The position numbers were made by a program, and so were the translations under genes. From Polytrichum commune (Eukaryota; Streptophyta; Polytrichopsida; Polytrichales; Polytrichaceae): 64,000 bases of DNA. The notes below the pieces were generated by a model. That model ran no database searches, was not told the DNA's origin, and worked only from the letters and a program-made list of their open reading frames with translations. Where the stretch lies: positions 52,730,440 through 52,794,439 of the forward strand of contig OX485807.1 of assembly GCA_950295325.1 (NCBI GenBank). Direction: 5' to 3'. Shown here piece by piece: positions 36,601 to 47,929 of this stretch (position 1 is the first letter of the stretch; each line of letters starts with the position of its first letter).

Positions 36601-38433
36601 TTTGAGTTCACAAGCTCAATTTAGATGAGTACAATATTTCTTTCTATCTAGTGGGTACTTCAACAATGTCCCATCAAATTACGATGGTCCAGTTTAATTG
36701 AAAGAACTTTTGTGAAATGAAATGGCTTAAAAGAACAATTGTGGTCCACATGTGTCATTGCGTGGGCTTCCGCCACCATTGTTATACTTCCTTGCAAACG
36801 GTCACCACTCTCAAAGTGGACGATTTATCTAAAGTTATGGAAATGGTTTGTCGTGTCTTGATGCCACCATTGCTTGATCTGAATAGTGCGTTTTAGATTG
36901 CATTTAATAGTTAGGTGTTTGTTTGTGGGTTTTTAAGTCCATGTTAAATTGTGAAATATCATGTCTTGTACGCTACACTAATTTCTCCTCTATGTTGTAG
37001 AATAATGTCTTGTTCTACTATACTATGTACCATATTAAAGATAGCCTAAATTTGTGACAGGAGTTCAAAATAGTGAAGCCCATGCTAAATAGAAGAAAAG
37101 AGTGTAGTTGCTAGCTATTGCCGTTACCATCATTACTCATGATAAATTGACGAGTGCTCTATAATTTAACATCACCATGAATGCTTTTGATTTTAATAAT
37201 AGATGCATAGGCTTTGATATGCAAGAGATTTTCTTTTTCCACATGAATGCTTACTTGGAGGACAGTCAAAGGAGATGCAATGTATTTTGGGAATTTCAAC
37301 GGATCCTCGAGTGGCTCATACATGAGATAGCCGGGTAAGAATTTGGTGGGCCCATCCCAATTGAAGAACTCGGTGTATTTCAGTTGAGAGGGTCGTAAGG
37401 TAGAACAAAGAAACTTATCCACACCACATTCATTGGGTACAATAAATGTCAACGCTCTTGATTCAGTGTATAGCTGGTTAAACTGCAGATGTTCACATAT
37501 GCATGTGTTCATAAAAACTATTAGTAACAAAATCAAATCCAATGTTCACACAATCGCATACACAAGGTGCCTTAACAATTCATGAGTGTGGTTTAATACA
37601 CGATTTCAGATGTTGGTGCACAAACAGACATCTCAGACTATTGCAAATGGAGCTCACCCGCTTAATATATTTCTCAACGTGCTCATGGAGGAGCCGTTCC
37701 TTATCAGTTAAGTATTGGAAAGTTCTTGGCAGCTTTTCAAGCTGCGCACCCCACCCTGATGTCAAGGAATATCAAAAGAGTATCTGGTTCTTATGAATTA
37801 ACTACTATGAGAAAACCCTTTGGATAATGAGGAAGTCAGAAGATCAAACCAAACTTGATAGTTACAACTTGATCACCACATTGACATGATCACTATCCAG
37901 TGCATTCAGTCGCAAACCACACTCTGAGTGTATATATATGAGTACCTTTGACTGTGTTGACATAATTTCAGCAACCCGGTTTGTTTTTATGTCAGGAGGC
38001 CTTGGTATAACAGGTGGAAGCACCTACACTCAATATGGAAATATCACAAGATATCAATCATCATTCCCACAGCTTCCAAACATATAGCCTGACTATTACA
38101 CTGATAACTATCCAAAATGCACATGCCTCTTATCAACCTATATTTGATCCAAATTGAGTTCGCCAACAGCACATAGGTATATTTCTGTGCAGAGGCGTTC
38201 AATATGAAGCTTTTTTGAACTTCAGAAATCAAAGCAAGCAATCAATCCTGTCACTGGTTTGTGACAGTCGCTACCTTCGGTTTTAAGTCATCAATGTTGG
38301 CCTCCATGTAGATGTCCCACACATTTGAGTCTGCAAAGTTGTCAACCACAATTTGTTCCTCCGCCTCATCACGATTTTGTATTACCAAAAGATTGTTTTT
38401 AAGAAAGCAGCAACTGCGGCACCATGAAGCAAT
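24614..38433 (-). CDS. DRC7: Dynein regulatory complex subunit 7 (CCDC135/FAP50), 5' end not found
   Basis: Subunit of the nexin-dynein regulatory complex that links doublet microtubules in motile flagella. Exons in transcript order: 38433-38275, 38023-37946, 37755-37658, 37482-37255, 36576-36457, 35994-35854, 34951-34802, 32827-32608, 31187-31091, 30860-30531, 29459-29249, 29085-28960, 28338-28037, 27276-27139, 26947-26788, 26418-26191, 25457-25314, 24984-24806, 24683-24614. About 1,060 residues are covered (human about 870). Family blocks seen: DKFLCSTLRPSQL, the transglutaminase-like Cys block KADCFDYAIVLAS with GVGYD, CWVMVRKGAREVP..FFLEPTTG, WNGTNIWVNMQ, CPKGVKKTL..DGLVERL, YYPRARTDGLQTREE, ENVAKRVF, AVFRIRILEERH and LRCDPRL near the end. 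All junctions are in phase except exon 2/3 as numbered here. The first exon listed opens at an acceptor, so the start lies upstream, beyond 38433. The 28 kb exon carries a Ser/Gly/Arg-rich GC-rich insertion. Confidence 0.93.
27476..27896 (+). mobile_element. Helitron-like element in a DRC7 intron
   Basis: The right end reads GCACGGGTGCAACGTGTGAC then AAGCTAG followed by T, matching the short GC hairpin plus CTRR|T terminus of plant Helitrons. The left end (AGTATACAATGGAAGATG) is a diverged form of the 53689 repeat, which starts TCTATATACACATAAAAGAT. The two share words such as GACCACATG(C/T)CAAAGA and GA(C/T)GTGACAAAA. Noncoding. It contains a C-run at 27576-27599 and an AC microsatellite at 27609-27632. 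Confidence 0.5.
28487..28906 (-). pseudogene. Two decayed tandem copies of a DRC7 exon
   Basis: The 5' part of the DRC7 exon at 28338-28037, with its acceptor and adjacent intron, is present twice more directly upstream, at about 28487-28708 and 28709-28906. All copies keep the acceptor word GTGCTAG, a GGTAGC word about 8 nt on and a coding block of the form ENFM(F/Y)Y(R/Q). Both extra copies have a stop in the first codons of the equivalent frame (TGA and TAG), while the 28338 copy is open. They are therefore pseudo-exons left by tandem duplication. Confidence 0.75.
29670..29962. mobile_element. Foldback element in a DRC7 intron
   Basis: Nearly the whole 293-bp segment is an inverted repeat with arms of about 140 bp centred near 29816. 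Arm words include CTTGTTTGGATTGATTTTCA (left) against CTTGTTTAGGATTGATTTTC (complement of right), and GCAAGTTTGGTGGGCCAAG against GCAAGTTTCGTGGGCCAAG. Noncoding and without a clear target duplication. Transcribed DRC7 pre-mRNA would carry it as a long hairpin. Confidence 0.75.
30928..30946. repeat. CAA microsatellite
   Basis: About six CAA units in the DRC7 intron just upstream of the 30860-30531 exon. Confidence 0.7.
31304..31486. mobile_element. Short TIR element in a DRC7 intron
   Basis: Inverted repeats at 31304-31327 and 31462-31486 start CACGTAAAGACCTGGTCCTA (one mismatch to the other end). 183 bp, noncoding. No target duplication is certain. It lies 117 bp upstream, in transcript order, of the DRC7 exon at 31187-31091. 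Confidence 0.6.
35225..35545 (+). repeat. Repeat with a 5S rRNA-like segment
   Basis: Within a DRC7 intron, 35460-35480 reads GTCCTCAGATGGGTGACCTT followed by C and matches the 3' internal control region of plant 5S rRNA at about 17 of 21 positions. AAGACCGGATT just before it resembles the 5S ACCGGAT box. The rest of 5S is missing, so this is not a functional rRNA gene. It may be a 5S-derived SINE fragment or chance. Confidence 0.3.
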
Positions 38434-39326
38434 CTAAGTTGGTCGAGAGGATCAACAAACAAATACATGACATTTAGTTATCCAAGACACATATCTACCA
38501 CAGAGAAATTTATCAATAAGTTTTACAGATATATGACCCAAAGTCGTCAAATAAGTAGTACATAATTCACACGACAAGCAGAACTTTGATATCTGTACGT
38601 GAGTATGTTGGAAAAAAAAAACTGTACATATTTTCTCCAATCAGTATATGTGGGCCTCAAGTCATGAGTAGTATTTTTTTGAATAGATATCACAGATGTT
38701 TTTGAAATGAGATCTAACGTGATTTGTGGTTGCATGGACAGTTCAGACTCCAATTCAAGCCAAATGTGTTCTTCTGCACAAAGAAATTTGCTAGAATTTA
38801 CCAATGAAGTGTGTGTTTAGCTTTTGGAAACAACATAGTTCATAAGTGCACACATGTATGGACTACATTAACCACTTAGGCAAACAAAAGCCTCTAGCCG
38901 AAATCCAATGTAATCAGTTTATGAAATCCGAACTCATGTAGATTTGAAGTTGAATTTGTATCGATACATTTGATAATCAAAAATCTACACAGTTCATTTT
39001 TATGCATCAGATGTACCATGATATGAGAGCTCCATTTTGTCCACAAGGGATAGTAACATTGCTTGTTGACTGCGTACATGGACAAGAATATGGAATTTTC
39101 AATCAATTTAGTAATATGGCTTGCATGGATAGAGATCAAGTGTCAATATCCACCCTAGAGTCGTAATGTTGATAATATTCTTAAATACGTGCTAAGAACC
39201 TTTAGAACTTAGAAGGGAGTTATGAGTGTTGTTTCAATTCAACTCCTTTCTATTGCACAATGAATCCATCAATGAGAAGTTATTAGAGTTTCAAGCATTT
39301 TTATTTTGTTAATGAATGACGATTAC
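38434..39326 (-). promoter_or_regulatory. Gap between LRR-Kelch and DRC7 genes
   Basis: 893 bp between the LRR-Kelch stop and the first recognised DRC7 exon, both genes on the minus strand. It must contain the LRR-Kelch 3' untranslated region, the DRC7 promoter and the missing DRC7 first exon or exons. I could not recognise the initiating exon. Confidence 0.5.
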
Positions 39327-42300
39327 CTACTTGGTAATCTCTTCAAGTTTTCCATTGGATGTCAAAGGCATGGAGAATAGGCTCGTCTTAGCAGCACCAC
39401 TTGCACTTAGGCCTCCAATTATGTAGAATCTACATTAGAGGTAGTTGTTGTATGATCAAGGTTTTAGGAAGGCTTGGCACCGACCCAGAATACTAAATGC
39501 AATCTTGTGACAACATGCTTAGCAGATAAGTTCATCAAGATAGTATGTGGGCATGTTTTATTTTTCAAAGGCATGATATGGCCATATAGGCATTTACTTT
39601 TATTTATTGGATAGTAAACTTTAGAACCACGTATCTGTTTACCGGTTGTTATGAATCCGCGATGTGTGGCCGTATCTTGGTTCTAGTCCTTTTTGATTTA
39701 CCTACAAAAACAACATCACGAATAGAATTATCTTCAATTAGGTTGCATAAAGCATGAAACTAGTGGAAGTATTGAGATAAAGGCATCTGTGAGCCATAAC
39801 ACAATCCGATATCTAACAGTTTACAGTACATAGTTGACTACTGTAGTGATCAGGATCACCGCTTTCTCAAAACTCTCATTGTTGAGAAATGAGTGGCGGT
39901 CCCACATCATTCTACACTTGCTCACCTAAAATAAATGTGACCATGGGTGAGCATGTTAGAGAATGGATGAGAAAGTGACGTGGAATCCTACATGTCTAGA
40001 AAGAATAATGTTCGGTGGTCACTTGGATTTTGCGGCAAGAGAACCAAAATAAGTTATCTCAAAAAAGAATAAGTGTGACCATGTCAAAAAAAAATCGTAT
40101 TTCTTTGCAGATTTTGTGATATTTTTTATCTTTAGTAAAAAAATTTAATAATAATAATAATTTTTTTTTGAAATTTTTGAATTCAAATACCACATTCCGG
40201 TTTAAGTCCACTTTACACTATGATGCATGACCAAGGCTCTTAAAGTATGGTGTGGATCTCTCTTGGTCATGCTCTTCGGACCTCCGACCATGACCACAAT
40301 GATTCATAAATCATATTTTTCTCGCGGTCACAAGTCACAAGTGTAAAACACCCTCACTCACAAAGGTGTCACATTTGCTTTGTCCATAATGTGGAATTTA
40401 TTTTCTACAGTCAAATGTTGTAGTTAGAATAATGACCATAGAATCCATCTACTTGACGTGACTTAGGATGGTTTGAAGGAGAAAGCATCACCTTAATCCA
40501 TATGTAATTCACTATGCTCACAACATACATGTCATCAAATATCAAATTGGCACGCCCTCCATGTATGTAGATGATTGTGTCCTCCACCAACATTGTAGCA
40601 TTTTGTCGAGGGTTGGGCTTACACCCTTTTGTGACTTGTGTTGTCCAAGTCCAATTCTGTAAGCATATTGCAACGAAAACCATTGAATTATACAACATCC
40701 TTAGATTGTATGAAACCCACCCGGGCCTCATAGAGTCCACTTTCCAAAAAGGAAGGCAATGCACTTTACCCTTCAGCTTGGTCACATATGATTAGGATAT
40801 TCACATTCACGTCGGTGCAAGAATGTTGACGTTTATTTGTCCTTTCTTTTCTTTTCTACGAAACTCAAATAATCGAAGTAAGTTTTATTTTGAGATTTAG
40901 TTTCTTGATATGCCAATCTTCGACGCACAACAATTTCACTCTACCCATGTGCTACAATAGATCTATTAGGGTTTTAATGGTAGTGTTTTTACTAGAAGAG
41001 TAGTAGAAGTATGCAAACATCAAAGTCTATTAATTAATCAAATGATGGCAAGTTTCAATGTATAATTACCTTTGTGTCAAGGATGTGGAGGTCGTTGTAT
41101 CGTTGGCGTGCACCACGTCCACCAAAGAGGATCACTTTATCGCCAACAACTGCCATGCTTGCTCCCTCTCGGATTGCAGGTACGGAACCTTCCAACATAG
41201 GCTAACATGCATATGAGTTGTCTTTTCATATAATGGACTACAACTATGGCTTTAACTATTTAATATTGTAGCATAAATTGGTTTTACATATACTCATCAT
41301 GCATTCTTGATATTGTTTAGTTGATTGGAGTATTAGGCTATGTACCTTCACCCATGACATACTACGGAGATCTAAGTAATAGAAATCGTTCAATAGCTTG
41401 TGCTCTTCATTCCTTCCTCCAAAATAATAGATGCTACACACAAATGAGATACTCTTAGTTGAAATAAAGAGCCAATAATTTTATACCTAACCATGCTATG
41501 CATAAACCATAACTCATGTAGTAACCAAATTATCATTCAATTTCATATGTTTACACCTATGCCATCAATTCAAGGAGTGAATCTCATTGCATAATTCAAC
41601 AATAACAACTCATCAAGTATTGAATCAAGTGTATGAAATCAACTTAGACATTCCAATACAAATTTGGCCATGAAAGACATGATGAATTGTTCATGTAGTA
41701 TTAAGTCTACACTTTATTCATCACAATGTGCACAAATGAAACGAATTGGCTTATCCTATTTGCATACCGGTTCACACCATCAAAAGCAGCAGAATGGCCG
41801 TCTCGACAAGATGGTGGACCTCCATTTGTGAGAGGTCGTCCCCATATGAGCGTCAAGTAGTGGATGCCATACAACTCATCTACCTGCCACAAAAACAAAG
41901 TGATACATAGAATCGATTGGTCATTCAACACTAGAAGAAGAAGCCAACATTGTGGTCAAGTTCATATATGTGTGGTAATCTCCACTTTTATTTCCATTTG
42001 TCATGTAAATTAAATTTCCAAACCCTCCAATGAGCAATTTGCATCCAAAGATTCTAGGAATTCATGCAAAACATGATGTATGAGAGCTCATATATGTATG
42101 TTAACCATATGAGTTGTTGTAGATTGTGTAACCTTAAATCAATGTCGAGTTGGGGATGCACATCAAGGAGAAATGTGTGTTTCTAGAATTCATAGGTTGG
42201 TTGAGGCAAATTATGATATACCTTCCCATATTTGCTGATAAAACCTCCAAACATGTACGTCATGTTGTTTGCTTGAGTGATGGTATGGCCTGTTCTGGCA

Positions 42301-44623
42301 ACAGGCCAATTGCTCATCTCGCTCATTGTGTAGTACCTCTTATATGAACCTTATCAAAATCAACCACCAAATTGTTCATGAACTTCAATGTCAACCTAAG
42401 GCAAAATCTGGACAAAAACATATCCACCATCTTTCTCCAAGACAATATGAACTAACTTTATATTGGTCTTAAGTGTTCAACAATTTCCTATATCTACTCT
42501 TAAGAAAGAGTTTCAAGGCATTTTCTTAAGTTTAAATATGGTTGAGGTTCTTACCAACAACCTGAGGTTGAGGTCTATTTTGAGCCTTGGACTCAAGTTG
42601 TTCTTCTTGGTAAATTGTTCGAAGATATCCCATGAACATATCAATCCCCTAGGAATACAAGTGGAACCAAATACGAGTCAAACATTTGGAGACTCTTAAC
42701 TATGTTCAATTTCATGGATATCAAGGATTGTTGTCAATTAATATTCTGCTTGGATAGACAAGAGAAGTATGAGTGTTACATTGTTACCTGTAAATAAATT
42801 GACAAACCAGGCTCCAATAGTGGATTCCCCAAGCATTCCAACCGTTGAATATTTTTTAAATAACCCAAGGTGGAGGGAACAGAGGTAAGTTGGTTCCCAT
42901 GGATATCCAACTCCACCAATTCAATTAGTTTCCCAAGAGAAGATGGCAAATTTCTTATCATGTTCTCGCTTATATTGAGCCTCATGAGCGATTGGCATGT
43001 CTCAATGCTTGTTGGAATCATTGTCAGCCTATTTCTTGCTACACACATTGTCACCAATTGAGCAACACAACCAACCACATACTATCTTAGTGAATATAAA
43101 AGGCGCATATAGTGTTTCTCGCTTTCTGCAAATCCACATAAGTTAAATAAAATATTTAAAACTGAAATACACCATAAACACAAGGAATGAGGACAACATC
43201 TACACCCATCAAATGGAAGTATCGCAAACTTGTAAGTTACTTCCAACTTAAAGTTGTAATTGTACGTTAAAGGTTAGATCTATGTGAATTTTAGAGATGG
43301 TAAACTTACAAACATTGAGGTTGATAAGATGGGACATGTTAGTCCAAAAGTTAGGCAAAGTTGTAAGGCGATTCTTGGATAAGTCTATCTCACGCAACAT
43401 TGTTAGTCCACTAAATGCCATGTCAATATCTCGAATGTCATTCTCAGAAGCATCTAACACCTGCATGAATTCATGCTTGCATGAGTTTTAGGTTTTCCTC
43501 ATAGGTTGATCAAATTCGAGTGACTTCTTAAAGGTGATCCCCATATGTCACCAAAGAAATTTATGTTTGAGCATATGGCTAGATATGCATATGGTAAGCA
43601 AACAAATAGCTAAAATTACGTTTTATTTAATATGTGAATCGGAAATGTGACCAATAAGTGGACTTCAACTTGAAACAAAGTGAAGTCCAATAACCTGGAT
43701 CTTTGTAAATGTGTAAAGGATACGGGGAAGCTCCACAAATCTATTATGCTTCAAATTCAACACCTTCAAGTTCTTGGTCTCCCCCATATCCAGAGGCAAG
43801 GTTGTAAAGTAATTCCTATTGAGAATCAAGTGCATGTAAAATTCAAAATTCAGATGGTTAACTATGAAAGGAAAAATTCATCATGATGAAATTTGAATGG
43901 CTCCAAACCCTAAATGATGCAAACCTAACTTTGCCAAACTTGAATAGACAAAAGTTCAAAGTCATCGTAGCAGAAGAATTATAGGAAATATATATAAAGG
44001 AAAGCATTTCACATCCATTGGAGTATGCAACCCAAAAATCATCTTTCTTAGGGTTTGATGACATACTTGTAAATATTGATCTCATTAATGGCAGTGATGC
44101 TGCACAACTTCGCCATTGCTATAAACTTTGGTGGAATCTCCCACATATACATGTTGCTGTAGTGATTCGTACATATGACAAAGTTCACATTGCATGAAAA
44201 CCTCATTATTTGAAGAATTAATTTTCTTATCCAATAGTCATTATTGATATTATGAATGTGACATGACTATCATGAAATTCTTTGTTAGTTGACTCAAATT
44301 TGGTGGCTTATCATAGAAAAACAATTAATGTGTATCAATGAAAAAACATGACAAGATTGAAATTGCCAACTATTTTGGATACATACCTAAAATTGAGCCT
44401 GCAAGTGCGGCGACACTCAACCATCCGGGCTTTGATTTTCTCTAGACTTGGCTTCTTGGCTGTACAACATTTGAAATATCCACAATAATAATATCAAGCC
44501 CTCATTATTGAAGCAAGGAGTAAATTATGAACTTGAACTTGATAGTCAATGTATATTAGAGTCAAGGTAGTGAAGATGGGTACCTTGTGGTGTCCCTGGC
44601 TTTGACCCCGGTTGCTTCCCCAT
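39327..44623 (-). CDS. LRR-Kelch two-domain protein, 530 aa
   Basis: Complete model of 14 exons, every junction in phase and GT-AG: 44623-44584, 44459-44387, 44156-44067, 43815-43695, 43460-43310, 43038-42788, 42648-42562, 42338-42222, 41883-41768, 41433-41346, 41201-41070, 40656-40492, 39701-39643, 39429-39327. It starts MGKQPGSKPGTPQ, with a basic N-terminus and no signal peptide or membrane segment. Residues about 60-250 form seven or eight 23-residue leucine-rich repeats (for example LREIDLSKNRLTTLP and LMRLNISENMIRNLP). Residues about 272-530 form five Kelch repeats with the double glycines MFGG, YFGG, LFGG, IHGG and IIGG. The two halves should form an intracellular binding solenoid plus a beta-propeller. 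I know no named family with this order. Being next to DRC7 suggests a flagellar role, which is inference. Confidence 0.92.
39845..40312. repeat. Dispersed repeat, copy 1 (LRR-Kelch intron)
   Basis: About 470 bp similar over its whole length to 59480-59930. Shared ordered words include GTTGAGAAATG(A/G)GTGG, TGACC(A/G)TGTCAAAA, GGTGGTCAC, TAA(G/C)TCCACTTTACAC and CCGACCATGA. Noncoding; it sits between the exons at 40492 and 39701. Confidence 0.6.
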
Positions 44624-45115
44624 GGTGTCCTCCTTCCTTTGAGATTTACAAGAAATTGTTTCTATGTTGAAGCACCTCAAAGTTGCATAAAAAAAAACTA
44701 CAAATGGATCTCCCTATGAACATAAGCACGTGTGTTGTGAACACATGGCATTCCTACATCCCAATCCATCATGTGCTTGGGTGTTTCTTGTTGATGTTGC
44801 ACTAAAAGATGACAATACATGGTCAAGGTAGAGGAGATTCCACACACTACCACTCAATTGCTATATTGAATAATTGCACAAATTCCTCCCTCAATCAAGA
44901 TTTTGATGAAAACTATCTATCAAATCCCTATTCTAAGCAATAGAAAGCTAGAGTGAATACAAGAATGCTCCACATAAATGTTCAATCATTCCCATGACTT
45001 TGTCAAAATAGAATACTAGATTTAGCTTAAGTTTTGGGTCCCCTCTTCCCTCTTTGGAGCCCTTGTTGATAGAGAGATAATGCACTTTGATGATTGCATC
45101 AGAGGGGAAGGCAAA

Positions 45116-45339
45116 CTACACTAAATATTGGATGTAGTGTCACTTACTATTTGGAGCTACACAATGTTATATATTTTATTGTTAATGTATTATTTTTACT
45201 ACGTAAAGATGTTAATGTTCCATGATGCTCAAACAACCCATTCAATCTTTGTTGACAGAAAAATATATATATAATAAATAGTTTTAGCATTGCGTAATTT
45301 CAAATAGTAAGTGACACTAAATGCAATATTTAGTGTAGT
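45116..45339. mobile_element. TIR element, ACACTAAATA family
   Basis: Inverted repeats of about 55 bp: the left begins CTACACTAAATATTGGATGT and continues into GTGTCACTTACTATTTGGAG; the right end is the imperfect complement. 224 bp, noncoding. Related sequences lie at about 16300-16640 and at 55926-56273. No unambiguous target duplication. Confidence 0.7.
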
Positions 45340-45522
45340 TCTTATAATTGAGGGCATTCTAATTCATCTTTACTAGTGTTGGAATACAGTTTCCATGTAG
45401 AATTTCAAGAGGTCACAACCCATATTCTCTACAATGCTTGAACACCAATATTTATTTTTTATTTTTAACAACATCTTCACATCATGCCAACATCAACTAT
45501 GTCATCATGCCATGCCAAATAA

Positions 45523-45752
45523 TACTCCCTTTATCCCAAAATGATTGTCCTACCCTCTAGAGTTTTCTATCCCAAATTGATTATTTAAGATCAAATGTTT
45601 ATTGATTGTGTTGATATAGAAATTTTTTGGCATACTAGATTTTCTGGTAAAATGTTCTACATCAACAAAATCGATAAACATCTTCTCTCAAACAATCACG
45701 TTCGGACAAGAAACTCCGGGGGTAGGACAATCATTTCAATATAGAGGGAGTA
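45523..45752. mobile_element. Stowaway MITE
   Basis: Ends CTCCCTTTATCCCAAAATGA (left, 45525) and the complement of CTCCCTCTATATTGAAATGA (right, 45750) match the Stowaway consensus CTCCCTCCRT. TA target duplications lie at 45523-45524 and 45751-45752. Inverted similarity extends about 40 bp. The 226-bp interior is noncoding. Stowaway elements are Tc1/mariner MITEs mobilised by Osmar-type transposases. Confidence 0.9.
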
Positions 45753-46747
45753 CCATGAAGGTGTTTGGTTGCATGTATGGAAGATCTTTGTTTCTTCAAC
45801 AATATCACTTATTAAGTCTCTGACCAAAATTACTAGACTGGGGCCGTTTAGTGGCAGGTTAGAATGACAAAGACCCCTTCAATGGTAAGTCACAAAAATC
45901 ATAACCTCCATGCTAAGGAGGGTTTTGTAACATTTTTTACTTTCAAGTTAATCACATGCCTTATTGACGGTTTCACTTCAAAAATGAAATCCCAAATAAT
46001 GCTCATTAAATGGAACTGAACATATATATTAGATTCTGAAACTTGACGATGAAGTGCACTCAAAATGGGTTATATGGACAAATGGCCTCCAAGAATGCAA
46101 GGGCAATTTTATATTTTGAAGTTGGGCGGAGTGGGCAGGGAGTATGGGCTTCATTTGGGCAATGAAGGAGGCGTGCCCCAGGGCGGGGCCCAGCCCTAGG
46201 CACATGTGATCTAGCCCTGGGCATGATGCGAGACATGAAACCTTGTTGATGATTATTCATGGATGCTTCCTAAAGAAAACAATAGTCCAAGTATAATTAT
46301 TTACTACTACATAAACTTCGTTCATTGAATGCTTATATGGCGTACGTGGTGATGATTATTGTCTACCCATCAAGTATTAGACAATTTAGTCTAACATGCA
46401 ATTGTAATTGATTTTGAAGGTTTGAAGGATTTTCTTTTTCCAAAATGTAGGCATCATAAGGATAAAGTAATATTATTGTTGCATAAATAACTTCTATAAG
46501 ACTATTACTATGTCCCACCTTTAAGTGACATTTGAATATTGGTATTGAGCTTACTTTTCCAAGATTTTGCATTAAACCTGCACAGTTAGTGAGAAAATGT
46601 TCATTGAATTGGACCCGTTGGGGGGGAATAAGTCTCAGATTGTGATCAAAAAGGAAAATGCAAAAAAAAAAACCAAAGTTTACATATTAGAATCTACATG
46701 TCCTATCTATCATCACAATATACTTGAAAAGGGGAGAATTTTTAAAA

Positions 46748-46768
46748 TAATAATAATAATAATAATTG
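46748..46768. repeat. AAT microsatellite
   Basis: About seven AAT units in intergenic sequence. Confidence 0.8.
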
Positions 46769-47929
46769 CATCTCCATCCATTCTTCCAAGTTTTATCTTT
46801 TGGACCAAACCATCTATTTGAGCTTGTTGAGGTTAGAAGTATAGGTGGGTTATGGGGTTGAAGCCTAGACTCTATGTATCTCTTAGTGCACCGTATTCCA
46901 AAATTTGGACATATATTGTTGGTTTGTCTACATAAACTTTGAAGGTGAGCAAGTCAAAATGGTTGCAAACTAGCTCAATGTTGGTCCTCATTATGTGGAC
47001 CTTATTTGGTCATTGTTCTCAACAAAACCCCCATATTTGAGAACCCTATATTTGAGACCCATTCATGGCAAGGTTTGTACATAGGCGAGAACAAATATAG
47101 GAAAGACATGTGTATGATGAGTTTGGACCACATGCTTGAAATTTATTAACCATCCGAGGTCCAATTCTCAACACCATTGGGAAGGCATATTTGTGGAGGG
47201 TTAAAGTTAAGAGAATTTACCACCTTGCCTACCCAATCGATTCCCCTTTATTCCATATCTTGACACCCTCGCGTTGTCTCACTCATAAAGATTGTGTATA
47301 TTGAATGAAAAAAATCTATAACACTATATTTGTTGATTGGAGACTTTGGAAAGTCTCAAAATAGATACTATCCATAGTTTGAGATGCCAACACTATGAAT
47401 GTTGGGAACACTGAGAACAAAACACTTTGCATATTCTTTCATGAGAAATAAACATGTTTACAAATATAATAATTACCAAAATTATAATGAAAACATGCAC
47501 TAAAGAGGAGTGTCAATGACACAAAATTTGATTATTGAATTTGTTACACCAAAAAGAATTATGGAGTCCTGAAACAACTAGTCAGGTTTTATAATGATAG
47601 ATTATGGATGCGCACCCGTAACATAAGGGTTGTATTGAACAGTTTGTATCACAAAATAATTTGATGCAAGACAAATACGAATTGTCAGTTTAAATTTGGA
47701 ATACATAATTGCGATTACACAATGTTTGTAGCATAACATGTTAAAAACATTTGATAGACATGGAAAGTTGGTTTCCACATCTGCAAACTATTACAATCGT
47801 AAAAAATACAAACTTTAATATCTTAAATTGAACCTCAAAAAAGGCACCTAATCCTATCTTTGACCCCAATGCCATATAATTCTTAAAATAATGAATATAT
47901 GTTTCAAACACTGACCCCAAGATCCTACA

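Larger units (their letters stand above)
44624..47925. other. Intergenic with two TIR elements
   Basis: No coding exon recognised. It includes the LRR-Kelch promoter (immediately above 44623), an ACACTAAATA-family TIR element (45116-45339), a Stowaway MITE (45525-45750) and an AAT microsatellite (46748-46768). A GC-richer patch at 46060-46230 has no gene that I recognise. Confidence 0.5.

Noticed and set aside
42338-43081. LRR and Kelch parts as two separate genes
   Set aside because: The linking exon 42648-42562 is open and in phase on both sides, and no start or stop fits between the domains.
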